Part shown: positions 28,604 to 37,200 of the stretch, in pieces
How the letters are laid out: each line of letters opens with the position of its first letter
How positions within the stretch are numbered: position 1 is the first letter of the stretch
From: Fontimonas thermophila
Lineage (GTDB): Bacteria > Pseudomonadota > Gammaproteobacteria > Nevskiales > Nevskiaceae
Length of the DNA: 64,000 bases
NCBI RefSeq assembly: GCF_900113085.1
Contig: NZ_FOOC01000004.1
Coordinates: 143,124 to 207,123 of the forward strand
Direction: 5' to 3'
Program-made: the position numbers and the translations under genes
The notes under the pieces: model-generated
What the model was told of the DNA's origin: nothing
Database searches by the model: none
What the model saw: only the letters and a program-made list of their open reading frames with translations

Positions 28604-28706
28604 TCGTGTCCCCCCGTTCGAACGCGGCCCGGCGGACCCCGGTCCGCCGTTGCAAGCCAGTATTTTTTTGCAGTCGGCGGGATTGTGCGGGCATCGCCGG
28701 CAATTC

Positions 28707-30221
28707 TCAATCCTGCTCGTTCTGGGCGACGACGTTCAGCAGGTACTGCACCAGCATCGGCACCGGCCGGCCCGATGCCTTCTTGCCGGTCCACGCCGTG
28801 CCTGCGATGTCGAGGTGGGCCCACTTCATCTTGCGGGTGAAGCGGTGCAGGAAGGCGGCACCGATGATTGCGCCGGCGTCACGGCTGTTCTGGGTGGCGA
28901 TGTTGGCGATGTCGGCGAATTCGCTTTTGATGTTCTCCTCATATTCCGGCCACAGCGGCAGTTCCCAGGCGCGGTCGCCGATCTCCTCGCCGGCGGCGAG
29001 CAGCGCCCGCCCCAGGGACGGGGTGTTGGTCATCAGGCCGCTGGCGACGCCGCCGAGGGCGACGACGCAGGCGCCGGTCAAGGTGGCCATATCGATGCAC
29101 ACCTCGGGCGCGTAGGTTTTTTCGGCGTAGGTGAGGGCGTCGCAGAGGATCAATCGCCCTTCCGCATCCGTGTTGAGGACTTCGATCGTGATACCCGCCA
29201 TGCTGGTGACGATGTCACCCGGCTTGTTGGCCTGACCATCCGGCAGATTTTCCGCGGCCGGAACGATGCCGACGAGGTTGATCGGCAGCTTGAGCTCGGC
29301 AGCCGCGGTCATCGTGCCGAGCACGGCACCGCCGCCGCACATGTCGAATTTCATCTCGTCCATTCCGGCCGCGGGCTTGATCGAGATGCCGCCGGCGTCG
29401 AAGGTCAGCCCCTTGCCGACCAGTGCAATGGGTTTTTGATCTTTCCGCCCGTGCAGATACTCCATGACGATCAGCTTGGGCGGCTGGCGGGAACCCTTGG
29501 CGACCGAGAGCAGGGCGCCCATGCCGAGTTTTTCCATGTCGGCCTGCTCGAGAATCCGGGTCTTGATCGGGTAGCGGGTGGCGAGCGCCTTGGCCTGTTC
29601 GGCGAGATAAGTCGGGGTACAGATGTTGCCCGGCAGATTGCCGAGATTCTTCGTCAAGGCAACACCCTTGGCGATCGCCAGAGCCTCGGTCAGCCCACGC
29701 TCGCCGGCCGGAAGATCGGCGCGGCGCGGTACGTCGAATACGTAGCGTTCGAGTTTGTAGACCGGCAACTCCTCGCGCGCCTTGGCGCCGCGGCATTCAT
29801 CGAAACGGTAAAAGACGTTTTCCGCGGCGAGCACCGCCTGGGTCACGTTCCAGCGGAAATCGCGGCCTTTGACCGGCAGGTGGGTGAGGTAAGAAACCGC
29901 GTCGATCGCGCCGGTGGCACGCAAGGCCTGCGAGGACGCCGCGACGGTTTTGCGGAACGCACTCTCGTCGAAGCTGCGCTCGCGGCCCAGGCCGACCAGC
30001 ATCACCCGATCGGCGAGCACACCGGGAATATTGTGCAGCACCAGCGTCGTTGCGAGCTTGCCGTCCATGTCGCCGCGGCGCAGCACGGCGGAAATGGCAC
30101 CGCCGCTCGCGGTATCGAGCACCGCGGCCGCCGGCGACGGGCTGCGTCGGTCATAGATGCCGACGATGACGCAGCCGACCCGCTGTTTTTCGGGGCTGCC
30201 GCTTTTGACGGAATAGTCCAT
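28707..30221 (-). CDS. pepA: leucyl aminopeptidase (cytosol aminopeptidase, M17)
   Basis: PepA is a hexameric two-metal aminopeptidase; in enteric bacteria it also binds DNA in carAB regulation and plasmid resolution. The 504-residue product has the metal and active-site segments VGKGLTFDAGGISIKP, KFDMCGGGAVLGTM and the M17 signature NTDAEGRLILCDAL. It is divergent from lptF across 216 bases, the usual pepA/lptF arrangement in gammaproteobacteria. Confidence 0.97.
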   Translation of the reverse strand: MDYSVKSGSPEKQRVGCVIVGIYDRRSPSPAAAVLDTASGGAISAVLRRGDMDGKLATTLVLHNIPGVLADRVMLVGLGRERSFDESAFRKTVAASSQALRATGAIDAVSYLTHLPVKGRDFRWNVTQAVLAAENVFYRFDECRGAKAREELPVYKLERYVFDVPRRADLPAGERGLTEALAIAKGVALTKNLGNLPGNICTPTYLAEQAKALATRYPIKTRILEQADMEKLGMGALLSVAKGSRQPPKLIVMEYLHGRKDQKPIALVGKGLTFDAGGISIKPAAGMDEMKFDMCGGGAVLGTMTAAAELKLPINLVGIVPAAENLPDGQANKPGDIVTSMAGITIEVLNTDAEGRLILCDALTYAEKTYAPEVCIDMATLTGACVVALGGVASGLMTNTPSLGRALLAAGEEIGDRAWELPLWPEYEENIKSEFADIANIATQNSRDAGAIIGAAFLHRFTRKMKWAHLDIAGTAWTGKKASGRPVPMLVQYLLNVVAQNEQD

Positions 30222-30437
30222 GTTTCAGCGTCTCTGGAAGCGTCCGGAAAGTCGGAATCACGGCCCGGCATGGGCTGCATCGACATCCGGATGGGGTCTT
30301 GGAGCATCCAATAACCGGGACCGATGCGCCGTCCCGCCGCATTGGCGATGGCCTATTGTATCGGGCAGACCTGCGGGCCGCGCAGAGGGCTCCGCGACAA
30401 GCAGGCATAATCAGTACATGAACGCCACGCCCGCGCC

Positions 30438-31523
30438 ATGAGACTGTCGATTCTGGACCGCTATCTGCTGCGCGAGGCCGGCACTTCCTGGCTCGCGGTC
30501 ACTGTCGTGCTGCTGGCGATCATGCTGTCGACACGCTTTGCCCGGTTCCTGGCCCAGGCGGCCGCCGGCGAGCTGCCGCGCGAGCTGTTGTTCAAGGTCG
30601 TGGCGCTGTCGAGTCTGCAGTATCTGGTGATCCTGATTCCGGTATCGCTGATGCTGGCGATCATGCTGTCGCTCGGCCGGCTTTACCGCGACAACGAAGT
30701 GGCGGCCATGATGGGGTGCGGCGTCGGCTTGGGTGCACTGTACCGCCCGTTCTTTCTGCTCGGGGTTGCGCTCGCGCTGCTCACAGCCGCTTTGTCGTTC
30801 CAGATCGGCCCGTGGGCCGGGCGCACGGCGGACTATCTCGTGAAAAACGCCGCCCGCCTGATCCAGTTCAACCCTTTCGAGGAGGGGCGCTTCAAATCGG
30901 TGATGAACGGCCGCGCGGTGTTTTATACCGAACGCATGAGCGCCGACGGCAGCGAGCTCGGCGCTGTGATTGCACAGGTGGTCGAAAAAGAAGGGGTCGG
31001 TTTTTTGACCGCACGCTCCGGAACGCAATCGACCGATCCGGTCAGCGGCGAACGCACGGTGGTTTTGCGCAAGGGATACCGCTATCACGGCGAGCCCGGT
31101 GCGGCGGATTTCGATGTCATGCAGTTCGATGCATTCACGACGCGCGTGTCACCGCCGGAGTTTTTGTATGTCAGCGCAAAGCGGCGCTTGCTGCCGACGG
31201 CGCAGCTGCTCGCATCCGAAGATCTTCGTGACCATGCCGAATTCGCCTGGCGGCTGTCGGCGCCGATTTCCGTTCTGATTCTGACGCTGCTCGCAGTTCC
31301 GCTCGCGCATGTGGCGCCACGCGAGGGCCGCTATGGCAAGGTCGCGATCGGGGTTCTGGCTTACCTGCTGTATTCGCAGCTACTGGGCTTGGGACAGGCC
31401 TGGATCGCCAAGGGCATGGTGCCGTCGGCGCTGGGCCTGTGGTGGGTGCATGCGGCAATCCTGGCCTGGGCGCTGTGGCTCGTCGCCCGCCGCCTCAACC
31501 TCTGGCCAAGGCTGCGCCCATGA
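30438..31523 (+). CDS. lptF: LPS export ABC transporter permease LptF
   Basis: LptF and LptG form the membrane part of the LptB2FG complex that pulls lipopolysaccharide out of the inner membrane and feeds it to LptC. The 361-residue product has the N-terminal MRLSILDRYLLREAGTSWLA, three helices, a periplasmic beta-jellyroll domain (about 130-250) and three C-terminal helices. Its stop overlaps the lptG start (ATGA). In the 216-base gap shared with pepA no strong promoter was evident, only a CATAAT at 30405-30410. Confidence 0.95.
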   Translation: MRLSILDRYLLREAGTSWLAVTVVLLAIMLSTRFARFLAQAAAGELPRELLFKVVALSSLQYLVILIPVSLMLAIMLSLGRLYRDNEVAAMMGCGVGLGALYRPFFLLGVALALLTAALSFQIGPWAGRTADYLVKNAARLIQFNPFEEGRFKSVMNGRAVFYTERMSADGSELGAVIAQVVEKEGVGFLTARSGTQSTDPVSGERTVVLRKGYRYHGEPGAADFDVMQFDAFTTRVSPPEFLYVSAKRRLLPTAQLLASEDLRDHAEFAWRLSAPISVLILTLLAVPLAHVAPREGRYGKVAIGVLAYLLYSQLLGLGQAWIAKGMVPSALGLWWVHAAILAWALWLVARRLNLWPRLRP

Positions 31524-32584
31524 GCCTGCTCAGCCGTTACCTGGTGCGCACGATTCTCGGGTTTACCGCGCTCACCGGATTTGCCCTGGTGGCGATCTAC
31601 ACCTTCATCAGTTTCGTCGCCGAGATCGATGAAGTCGGGCAGGGGGGCTTTGGCATGCTGCAGCTGCTGTGGTACACGCTGATGATGGTCCCCTCCGGTC
31701 TGTATGCGCTGATGCCGATCATTGCGCTGTTGGGGACGCTGATGGGGCTCGGTGCGCTCGCCGCGCAGAACGAGATCAACGCCATGCGCGCTTCCGGCGT
31801 CACGCTGTTGCATCTGGGGCGGGCGACGCTCGCGGCCGGTGCGCTGCTCGGCATCCTCGCGCTGGTGCTCGGCGACTGGCTGGCGCCGGCCGCAACGCTC
31901 GCGGCGCGCGCGTACAAGACCGAGGCGCGCTATGCGGTGGGCGGCAGCGTCACTGCCAGACCGGTCTGGTTGCGCGATGGGCCGCACATCGTGCACATCC
32001 GCGCGCTGCGGTCCGAGAACGAGATCGCTGACGTCGACATTTACACCTTGAGTCCGGAGCTCGCGCTCACCCAGGTGATGAACGTGGAATCGGCGACCTA
32101 TGGCGATGGCCGCTGGCAGCTGCACGGGGTCCGCGTGACCCGTTTCGGCGACACCCACATCCAGGCCGAGCGCATCGATACGATGGAATGGGCTGGTTCG
32201 CTGTCACCCGAGGTGCTCCGTCTGTTCGTGCTCAATGCCAACAGTCTCACCACGCCGGGCTTGCTGCGCCTGATCGCATACATGCGCGACAACGGTCTTG
32301 ATGCGCGCAATTACCGCCTGTCGTTGTGGCGCAAACTGGTGGCGCCGCTGACCGTGATGGCGATGATGCTGTTCGCAGTGCCCTTCGTGCTCGGTTCACA
32401 GCGCGGCGGCGGCGCTGGTCAGCGCCTGCTGATCGGCATTCTCATCGGCCTGGTGTTCTATGTGGTCAATGAGGTGACCGCGAGCCTGGGGCAGCTCTAT
32501 GGCTGGTCACCGGCGCTGGCCGCGGGTTTGCCGACCCTGCTGATGGCCGCTCTGGCGGTGGTGCGGCTGCGGCATACCCGCTGA
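31520..32584 (+). CDS. lptG: LPS export ABC transporter permease LptG
   Basis: LptG is the partner of LptF in the LptB2FG lipopolysaccharide extractor. The 354-residue product has the family layout: MSLLSRYLVRTILGFTALTG, three helices with MMVPSGLYALMPIIALLGTLMGLG in the first half (the coupling region to LptB follows with QNEINAMRASGVT), a periplasmic domain and three C-terminal helices. ATG 31520 overlaps the lptF stop by 4 bases. It is convergent with the RDD gene, with 13 bases between stops. Confidence 0.95.
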   Translation: MSLLSRYLVRTILGFTALTGFALVAIYTFISFVAEIDEVGQGGFGMLQLLWYTLMMVPSGLYALMPIIALLGTLMGLGALAAQNEINAMRASGVTLLHLGRATLAAGALLGILALVLGDWLAPAATLAARAYKTEARYAVGGSVTARPVWLRDGPHIVHIRALRSENEIADVDIYTLSPELALTQVMNVESATYGDGRWQLHGVRVTRFGDTHIQAERIDTMEWAGSLSPEVLRLFVLNANSLTTPGLLRLIAYMRDNGLDARNYRLSLWRKLVAPLTVMAMMLFAVPFVLGSQRGGGAGQRLLIGILIGLVFYVVNEVTASLGQLYGWSPALAAGLPTLLMAALAVVRLRHTR

Positions 32585-32597
32585 CGGTGCGCCTGGT

Positions 32598-33098
32598 TCA
32601 GCTCGCCGGGAGCACCACGACCTCCGTGCCGCTGAGGCGGTCTTGCGGCCCGCGGCGGCGCGCATCCAGGCGCATCCAGAGCAGGCTCAGGGCGCTGATG
32701 CTCAGAGCAACGAACGTGATGGCCTGGGCATGGGGAAGACGTGCCAGCACGGGCAGGCGCAGGAGTGCCGGCGTCAGCACCACGCTCCAGCAGACCAGCA
32801 TCAGCGCATATCGCAGCGCGGCGTCGAGCCAGCGCGGCGGCGAGCCATCCGCACGCCGCAGCTGCAACCGCCACGCGCGCATGCCCAGCGTCTGGCCACC
32901 GTGGGTCCAGAACCAGCCGAAGAACGCAAGTCCGATCAGGAACAAATACGCACGCAAGGCCGGCCAGCTGCGTTCGACGTCGAGCAGGTCACGCACGATG
33001 GTGTCGAACATCAGCGCGGCCATCCAGATGCCCAGCAGGAGCAGGCCGTCATATACCGCTGCGGCGAGGCGGCGCCAAATCGGAGCAGGTACCGGCAT
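32598..33098 (-). CDS. RDD family membrane protein
   Basis: The 166-residue product has the RDD pattern: an N-terminal helix with APIWRRLAAAVYDGLLLLG (Arg and Asp conserved), a second helix, then GGQTLGMRAWRLQLRRADG and further helices. The RDD family includes putative ion transporters but most members have no known role. ATG 33098 is chosen; another ATG at 33137 would add 13 residues reaching towards the terminator of the acyl-CoA dehydrogenase gene. Neither start has a clear ribosome-binding site. Confidence 0.85.
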   Translation of the reverse strand: MPVPAPIWRRLAAAVYDGLLLLGIWMAALMFDTIVRDLLDVERSWPALRAYLFLIGLAFFGWFWTHGGQTLGMRAWRLQLRRADGSPPRWLDAALRYALMLVCWSVVLTPALLRLPVLARLPHAQAITFVALSISALSLLWMRLDARRRGPQDRLSGTEVVVLPAS

Positions 33099-33146
33099 TG
33101 TCGGGATCGGATCGGGATCGTCCAAGCATAACCGCATCTGTAATGA

Positions 33147-33175
33147 CAAAGGGCCGGAATCGTCCGGCCCTTCGG
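33147..33175 (-). terminator. intrinsic terminator after the acyl-CoA dehydrogenase gene
   Basis: A perfect 10-pair stem, AAGGGCCGGA (33149-33158) and TCCGGCCCTT (33163-33172), with a 4-base loop. Read on the minus strand it ends in CCCTTTGTCATT, a modest T-rich tail. It begins 19 bases past the dehydrogenase stop and lies just upstream of the RDD gene, separating the two minus-strand genes. Confidence 0.75.
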
Positions 33176-33193
33176 TCGCGGGTTCGCGTGGGC

Positions 33194-34975
33194 TCAGAAC
33201 AGCGCGGCGTCGAGCGCCATCAACGGTGCGCTGCCCGCGCGGGCCTGGCGGATCAGCATGGCCGTTTCCGGCAGCAGCTTGGCGAAGTAGAACCGTGCCG
33301 TCGCGAGCTTGGCCTGATAGAAGCCATCGCTGGGCTTGTCGAGTGCGATGCGCGCCATCCGCGCCCACAGCCACGCATACACCAGATGGCCGACGACGCG
33401 CAGGTAGGGAACCGCGGCAGCGCCGATTTCCTCCGGATTCTTCATCGCCTTGGCACCGATTTCGCCGGTGAGCTGGGTGACCTTGTTGCCCAGGTCCATC
33501 AGCGGTTCGATGAATTCCTTCATGTCCTCGCGGCCGTTGTTCTCGGCGATGAAAGCCTGGACCAGCTTGCCGAACTTCATCAGCCTGGCGCCGCCGTCTG
33601 AGAGCACTTTGCGGCCGATCAGGTCCAGTGACTGGATCGTGTTGGTGCCCTCGTAAATCATGTTGATGCGGGCATCGCGCACGTACTGCTCCATGCCCCA
33701 TTCCTTGATGAAACCGTGGCCGCCGAACACTTGCAGGCCGAGATTGGTGCTCTCGAAGGTGTTGTCGGTGATGAACGCCTTGACCACCGGCGTCAGCAGC
33801 GCAACCAGATCGGCGCAGTCTTTGCGGACGTTTTCGTCGGGGTGGTGGTGCTCCTGATCGATCATCAGCGCCACCCAGTAGCAGAATGCGCGCGCAGCCT
33901 CGGTATAGGCCTTCTGGGTCAACAGCATGCGTCGCACATCGGGGTGCACGATGATCGGATCGGCGGGTTTGTCCTTGGCCTTGGGTCCCGACAGTGAGCG
34001 CATCTGATGGCGCTCTTTGGCATAGGCCAAGGAATTCTGGTACGCGACCTCGGCCAGTCCCAGCGACTGCATGCCCACGCCCAGGCGCGCACCGTTCATC
34101 ATCACGAACATCGCGTTCAGGCCCTTGTTCGGCTCGCCGACCATCCAGCCGCGCGCGCGGTCGAAATTCATCACGCAGGTGGCATTGCCGTGGATGCCCA
34201 TCTTGTGTTCGATCGCGCCGCATACCACGCCGTTGCGCTCGCCCAGCGTGCCATCCGCACGCGGCAGGAACTTGGGCACGATGAACAGCGAAATGCCCTT
34301 GGTGCCGGCCGGCGCGTCGGGCAGTCGGGCAAGCACCAGGTGCACGATGTTCTCGGCCAGATCATGCTCGCCCGAGGAGATGAAGATCTTGGTGCCGGTG
34401 ATGGCATAAGAGCCGTCGGCGAGCGGCTCGGCCTTGGTGCGCAGGATGCCCAGATCCGTCCCGCAGTGGGGTTCGGTCAGGCACATCGTGCCGGTCCATT
34501 CGCCGGAGATCAGCTTGGGTAGATAGGTCTGCTTCTGCTCGGGCGTGCCGTGCGCTACCAGTGCCGCGTAGGCGCCGTGGGTCAGGCCCGGATACATGGT
34601 CCAGGACTGGTTGGCCGAATTGAGCATCTCGTACTGCACGCTGCGGACCAGCTCGGGCAGACCCTGGCCGCCGTAATCCGGCTCACAGGCCAGCGCAGGC
34701 CAGCCCGCCTCGCAGAACTGGCGGTAGGCCTCCTTGAAACCCTTGGGGGTGCTGACGCTGCCGTCGGCATGCCGGGTACAGCCCTCTGCATCGCCCGACT
34801 GATTCAGTGGAAATATCACTTCTTTCGCGAACTTGCCGGCTTCTTCGAGAATCTGGTTGAGGGTTTCGGCATCGAAGTCGGCATACCGCGGCAGCTGCTT
34901 GAGGGCAGTGGTCGCATCCAGCAGCTCATGCAGGACGAAATGCATGTCGCGCAGCGGCGGGGTGTACTGGGGCAT
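33194..34975 (-). CDS. acyl-CoA dehydrogenase, FadE-like long form
   Basis: This FAD enzyme performs the first oxidation of fatty-acid beta-oxidation. The 593-residue product has the N-terminal extension MPQYTPPLRDMHFVLHEL, CLTEPHCGTDLGILRTKAEP and GTKIFISSGEHD in the FAD/substrate domains, the active-site Glu in MIYEGTNTIQSLDL, and an extra C-terminal helical domain, as in the approximately 600-residue proteobacterial enzymes. ATG 34975 is backed by GGAG about six bases upstream. A 24-bp palindrome lies 54 bases before the start, so a repressor responding to acyl-CoA or fatty acid is likely. Confidence 0.94.
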   Translation of the reverse strand: MPQYTPPLRDMHFVLHELLDATTALKQLPRYADFDAETLNQILEEAGKFAKEVIFPLNQSGDAEGCTRHADGSVSTPKGFKEAYRQFCEAGWPALACEPDYGGQGLPELVRSVQYEMLNSANQSWTMYPGLTHGAYAALVAHGTPEQKQTYLPKLISGEWTGTMCLTEPHCGTDLGILRTKAEPLADGSYAITGTKIFISSGEHDLAENIVHLVLARLPDAPAGTKGISLFIVPKFLPRADGTLGERNGVVCGAIEHKMGIHGNATCVMNFDRARGWMVGEPNKGLNAMFVMMNGARLGVGMQSLGLAEVAYQNSLAYAKERHQMRSLSGPKAKDKPADPIIVHPDVRRMLLTQKAYTEAARAFCYWVALMIDQEHHHPDENVRKDCADLVALLTPVVKAFITDNTFESTNLGLQVFGGHGFIKEWGMEQYVRDARINMIYEGTNTIQSLDLIGRKVLSDGGARLMKFGKLVQAFIAENNGREDMKEFIEPLMDLGNKVTQLTGEIGAKAMKNPEEIGAAAVPYLRVVGHLVYAWLWARMARIALDKPSDGFYQAKLATARFYFAKLLPETAMLIRQARAGSAPLMALDAALF

Positions 34976-35028
34976 GGGAATCTCCAGATGGATGCAGGAA
35001 AAGGGTTCAAAGCGGGGCCATACTGTAG

Positions 35029-35052
35029 CGTATGTTGCGATGCAAACATACG
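35029..35052. promoter_or_regulatory. palindromic operator upstream of the acyl-CoA dehydrogenase gene
   Basis: CGTATGTT (35029-35036) and AACATACG (35045-35052) form a perfect 8-bp inverted repeat around an 8-bp centre. On the minus strand a TTGCAT (-35) falls inside it and TATGGC lies 17 bases on, so a bound regulator would cover the promoter. The size and symmetry fit a TetR- or GntR-type repressor. Confidence 0.6.
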
Positions 35053-35112
35053 GGTGCGTATTGGCTTTGGCGCCAACAGCCGTGGCGCTGCTGCCAACGG
35101 TCTGGATCGATG

Positions 35113-36411
35113 CTATCCGCCGGCCAGGCTTGTCTCTTCTTCCTCCAGCAGCGCCAGCAGTCGTTCGGTCGGCAGCGCCGGGTAGAACAGCCAGCCTTGG
35201 GCATAGTCGATGCCCAGACACTGCAGCATCGCCAGCTTGCGTGGCTCGTCGACGAACTCGGCGATGGTGCGCTTGCCGGTGGCGCGTGCGACCTGGTGGA
35301 TCGCGCGCACGATCTCCTGGGATACCGGGTTGTGCGCGATGTCGCGGATGAAACGCCCATCGATCTTGACCGTATCGACGGCGAGCGAATGCAGGTAACC
35401 AAAGGAACACAATCCGGAGCCGAAATCGTCGAGGCTGAACGGGCAGCCGATGGCGCGGAAGTCCTCGATGATGTCGGCGGCGAGTTCGAGGTGCTCGATG
35501 GCGGCCGTCTCCGTGATTTCAAAGCCCAGCTTGCCGGGCGGCAGGTGCAGACCGCGCACCTCGTGGTAGAGCCGGTTCATGAAGCGGCCATCCACCAGGG
35601 ACTGGGCCGACAGATTGAGCGTGACGCCATCGAGCCTGGCGAGCGCCTCTGGATGATCCGCGATCCAGCCGATCACCGTCTCGGCGGAGAAGGTGTCCAG
35701 CTCGGACGACAAGCCGAAATGCTCGAGGGTCTCGATCGTCCCGGATGGCAGCGGAACGTGTCGGCCATCCTGATCCATGCGCAGCAGGAATTCGGCCTTG
35801 GCCAGCCGGGGGCGTGTGCCGCGAATGTCCATGATCGGCTGCGGATCGAGCAATAGTCGGCCTGCGCCCATCAAATGGCGAAAATTGAGCACGTGGCTGG
35901 CGTTGATCAGCGTGGCCGTGTTGGTGCCGCAGTGGGGGTTGAATGTGACGATCTGGTTGAGCCCGCGCTGCTTGGCCGTCTCGCAGGCCTCGGCGGCATT
36001 GGCGATCTGATTATCCCAGCGCAAGCCCGGCTGGACGGCGACGAGCCCCATCGATACGGCGATGTGATTGTCGCCCAGCATCGACGCATAGCGGATCCCG
36101 GCGAGGCGGTCGCGCAGTCTTGCGGCTTCCTCGACCGCGGTCTGGCCGTGATCGACCACCTTGGCCGCGACGAATTCGTTGCTCCAGACGCGCTCGGCCA
36201 GACCGCCATCCCCGGCCCATTCTTGCATCACATGCAGGACCTGCCGGATGACCTCGTCGCCTTCGCCCAAGGTGGCGAGGCGATTGATGCTGCGCATGTG
36301 GCGCACGTCCACGTAGAGCAGCATCGCCAGCGGATAAGGCTGCCATGCGCCGAGCCAGTCGAGGATGCGGCCAAGGTTGGACACTGGCATGGGCGGGGCG
36401 CAGAAGGACAC
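35113..36411 (-). CDS. degenerate GGDEF/EAL-domain protein
   Basis: The 432-residue cytoplasmic protein combines an N-terminal GGDEF-like domain, whose signature position reads VWSNEF and so should not make cyclic di-GMP, with a C-terminal EAL domain. The EAL domain keeps NLSAQSL, FEITETAAI, DDFGSG and VKIDG but has AEFLLRM in place of the EAL motif and AEFVDEP in place of EGVE. Phosphodiesterase activity is possible but uncertain; it may be a c-di-GMP-binding or protein-interaction module. The GTG at 36411 is the longest start; an ATG at 36390 is equally plausible. It lies upstream of the acyl-CoA dehydrogenase gene. Confidence 0.85.
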   Translation of the reverse strand: MSFCAPPMPVSNLGRILDWLGAWQPYPLAMLLYVDVRHMRSINRLATLGEGDEVIRQVLHVMQEWAGDGGLAERVWSNEFVAAKVVDHGQTAVEEAARLRDRLAGIRYASMLGDNHIAVSMGLVAVQPGLRWDNQIANAAEACETAKQRGLNQIVTFNPHCGTNTATLINASHVLNFRHLMGAGRLLLDPQPIMDIRGTRPRLAKAEFLLRMDQDGRHVPLPSGTIETLEHFGLSSELDTFSAETVIGWIADHPEALARLDGVTLNLSAQSLVDGRFMNRLYHEVRGLHLPPGKLGFEITETAAIEHLELAADIIEDFRAIGCPFSLDDFGSGLCSFGYLHSLAVDTVKIDGRFIRDIAHNPVSQEIVRAIHQVARATGKRTIAEFVDEPRKLAMLQCLGIDYAQGWLFYPALPTERLLALLEEEETSLAGG

Positions 36412-36584
36412 GTGCCTGTATCGGCCGGGCTGTATCCGCGCTTGAACCGTTCACGGCCTTTATGCCGAACGTTCGTCTGCCGCCGTTGGCGATGTAGAGC
36501 GCTTGCGCCGCCTTGCGGCGGCTGATCCAGCTCCTTGTCGCCGGCCTTGCAGCAGGGATGACCGGGCCAACTGGCCCGGCAGAT

Positions 36585-36613
36585 TTGCCTGCCTTGCGGC
36601 ATTTTCCTAGAAT
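36585..36613 (+). promoter_or_regulatory. promoter of the tRNA-Met gene
   Basis: TTGCCT (36585-36590) and TAGAAT (36608-36613, 5 of 6 consensus) are 17 bases apart, followed by a GC-rich discriminator (GCGCGGCCCC) typical of stringently controlled stable-RNA promoters. A GCCCCG/CGGGGC hairpin lies between the start and the mature tRNA. Upstream, CCGGGCC/GGCCCGG (36562-36579) is a further perfect dyad. Confidence 0.6.
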
Positions 36614-36640
36614 GCGCGGCCCCGCAACGGGGCATCCGAT

Positions 36641-36717
36641 GGTGATGTAGCTCAGACGGTTAGAGCGCGGCACTCATAATGCTGAGGTCGGTGGTTCGAT
36701 TCCACCCATCACCACCA
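36641..36717 (+). tRNA. tRNA-Met (anticodon CAT)
   Basis: A 77-base cloverleaf with encoded CCA. The acceptor GGTGATG pairs fully with CATCACC, the D-arm is TAGCTCAG...GGTTAGAGC, the anticodon loop is CTCATAA with anticodon CAT, and the T-arm is GGTGG-TTCGATT-CCACC. The fully paired first base pair argues against initiator tRNA. Elongator Met is most likely, but a CAT anticodon modified to read isoleucine AUA codons cannot be excluded by eye. Confidence 0.93.
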
Positions 36718-36849
36718 GCCACCCGGCCCCTTGTCCGCTAATGCCGGGGATCGATTCATAAACAAGAACTTACGGCAAACTGTTGTCCACCGTTGTTCTT
36801 TTGTCGCGGGGGCATCCGCGCAATTCGACAGCAGCCGCCGGATGTCGGT

Positions 36850-37014
36850 CTAAGGCGCACGTTTCGACAGATACAGCAGCTCGGCGCCGACGACGCGGTC
36901 CTGATCGTCGTAGTCCACGAGGATGCCGGGCGAAACTTCCTCCGAACGGTTCGCAGGCGCTTCGTTCAGGGTCAGATACAACGCATCGGATTGCTGGCCC
37001 ACTTTCAGCTTCAT
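36850..37014 (-). CDS. DUF2283 domain-containing small protein
   Basis: The 54-residue product (QQSDALYLTLNEAPANRSEE, then VSPGILVDYDDQDRVVGAEL) matches the DUF2283 pattern of short beta-rich proteins that start by describing a putative ligand-binding fold. Such genes are very often paired with DUF4258 genes; a remnant of one overlaps its ATG (ATGA). GGAAG lies about eight bases before ATG 37014. The pair has been suspected of being a toxin-antitoxin-like module, but no function is established. It lies in a small non-core patch between tRNA-Met and cysA. Bases 36718-36849 upstream of it hold nothing I recognise. Confidence 0.75.
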   Translation of the reverse strand: MKLKVGQQSDALYLTLNEAPANRSEEVSPGILVDYDDQDRVVGAELLYLSKRAP

Positions 37015-37200
37015 GGGAGGGTCTTCCTTCGATCGAGGAATACCGTGACGACGTGCGACGGCGTCTTGTCGTGGTTGGCGATCACCCGCAGCACGTCCGC
37101 CGAACTCCCCGGTGCGTACGAGGCGACCGCGGGATACTCCGTGGAGAGGGTGGGCTGTCCTATGTCCTACAGCTCGGCCTCGAACCAGCCACTCCCTCAT
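37011..37200 (-). pseudogene. DUF4258 gene remnant, frameshifted
   Basis: On the minus strand 37011-37166 reads ADVLRVIANHDKTPSHVVTV followed by FLDRRKTLP and a stop that overlaps the DUF2283 start. The VLRV(I/V)xN...VVTVxFDRR pattern is the C-terminal half of DUF4258. Upstream, this frame meets an in-frame TAG (37167-37169), while a different frame gives MREWLVRG (to 37200), resembling the family N-terminal REWL motif. No start codon fits an intact protein, so a frameshift plus a stop have probably inactivated it. Bases 37201-37382 hold no gene I can support. Confidence 0.5.

Noticed and set aside
28542-30314. A 590-codon plus-strand open frame opposite pepA
   Set aside because: Antisense shadow of pepA, whose catalytic motifs are intact on the minus strand.
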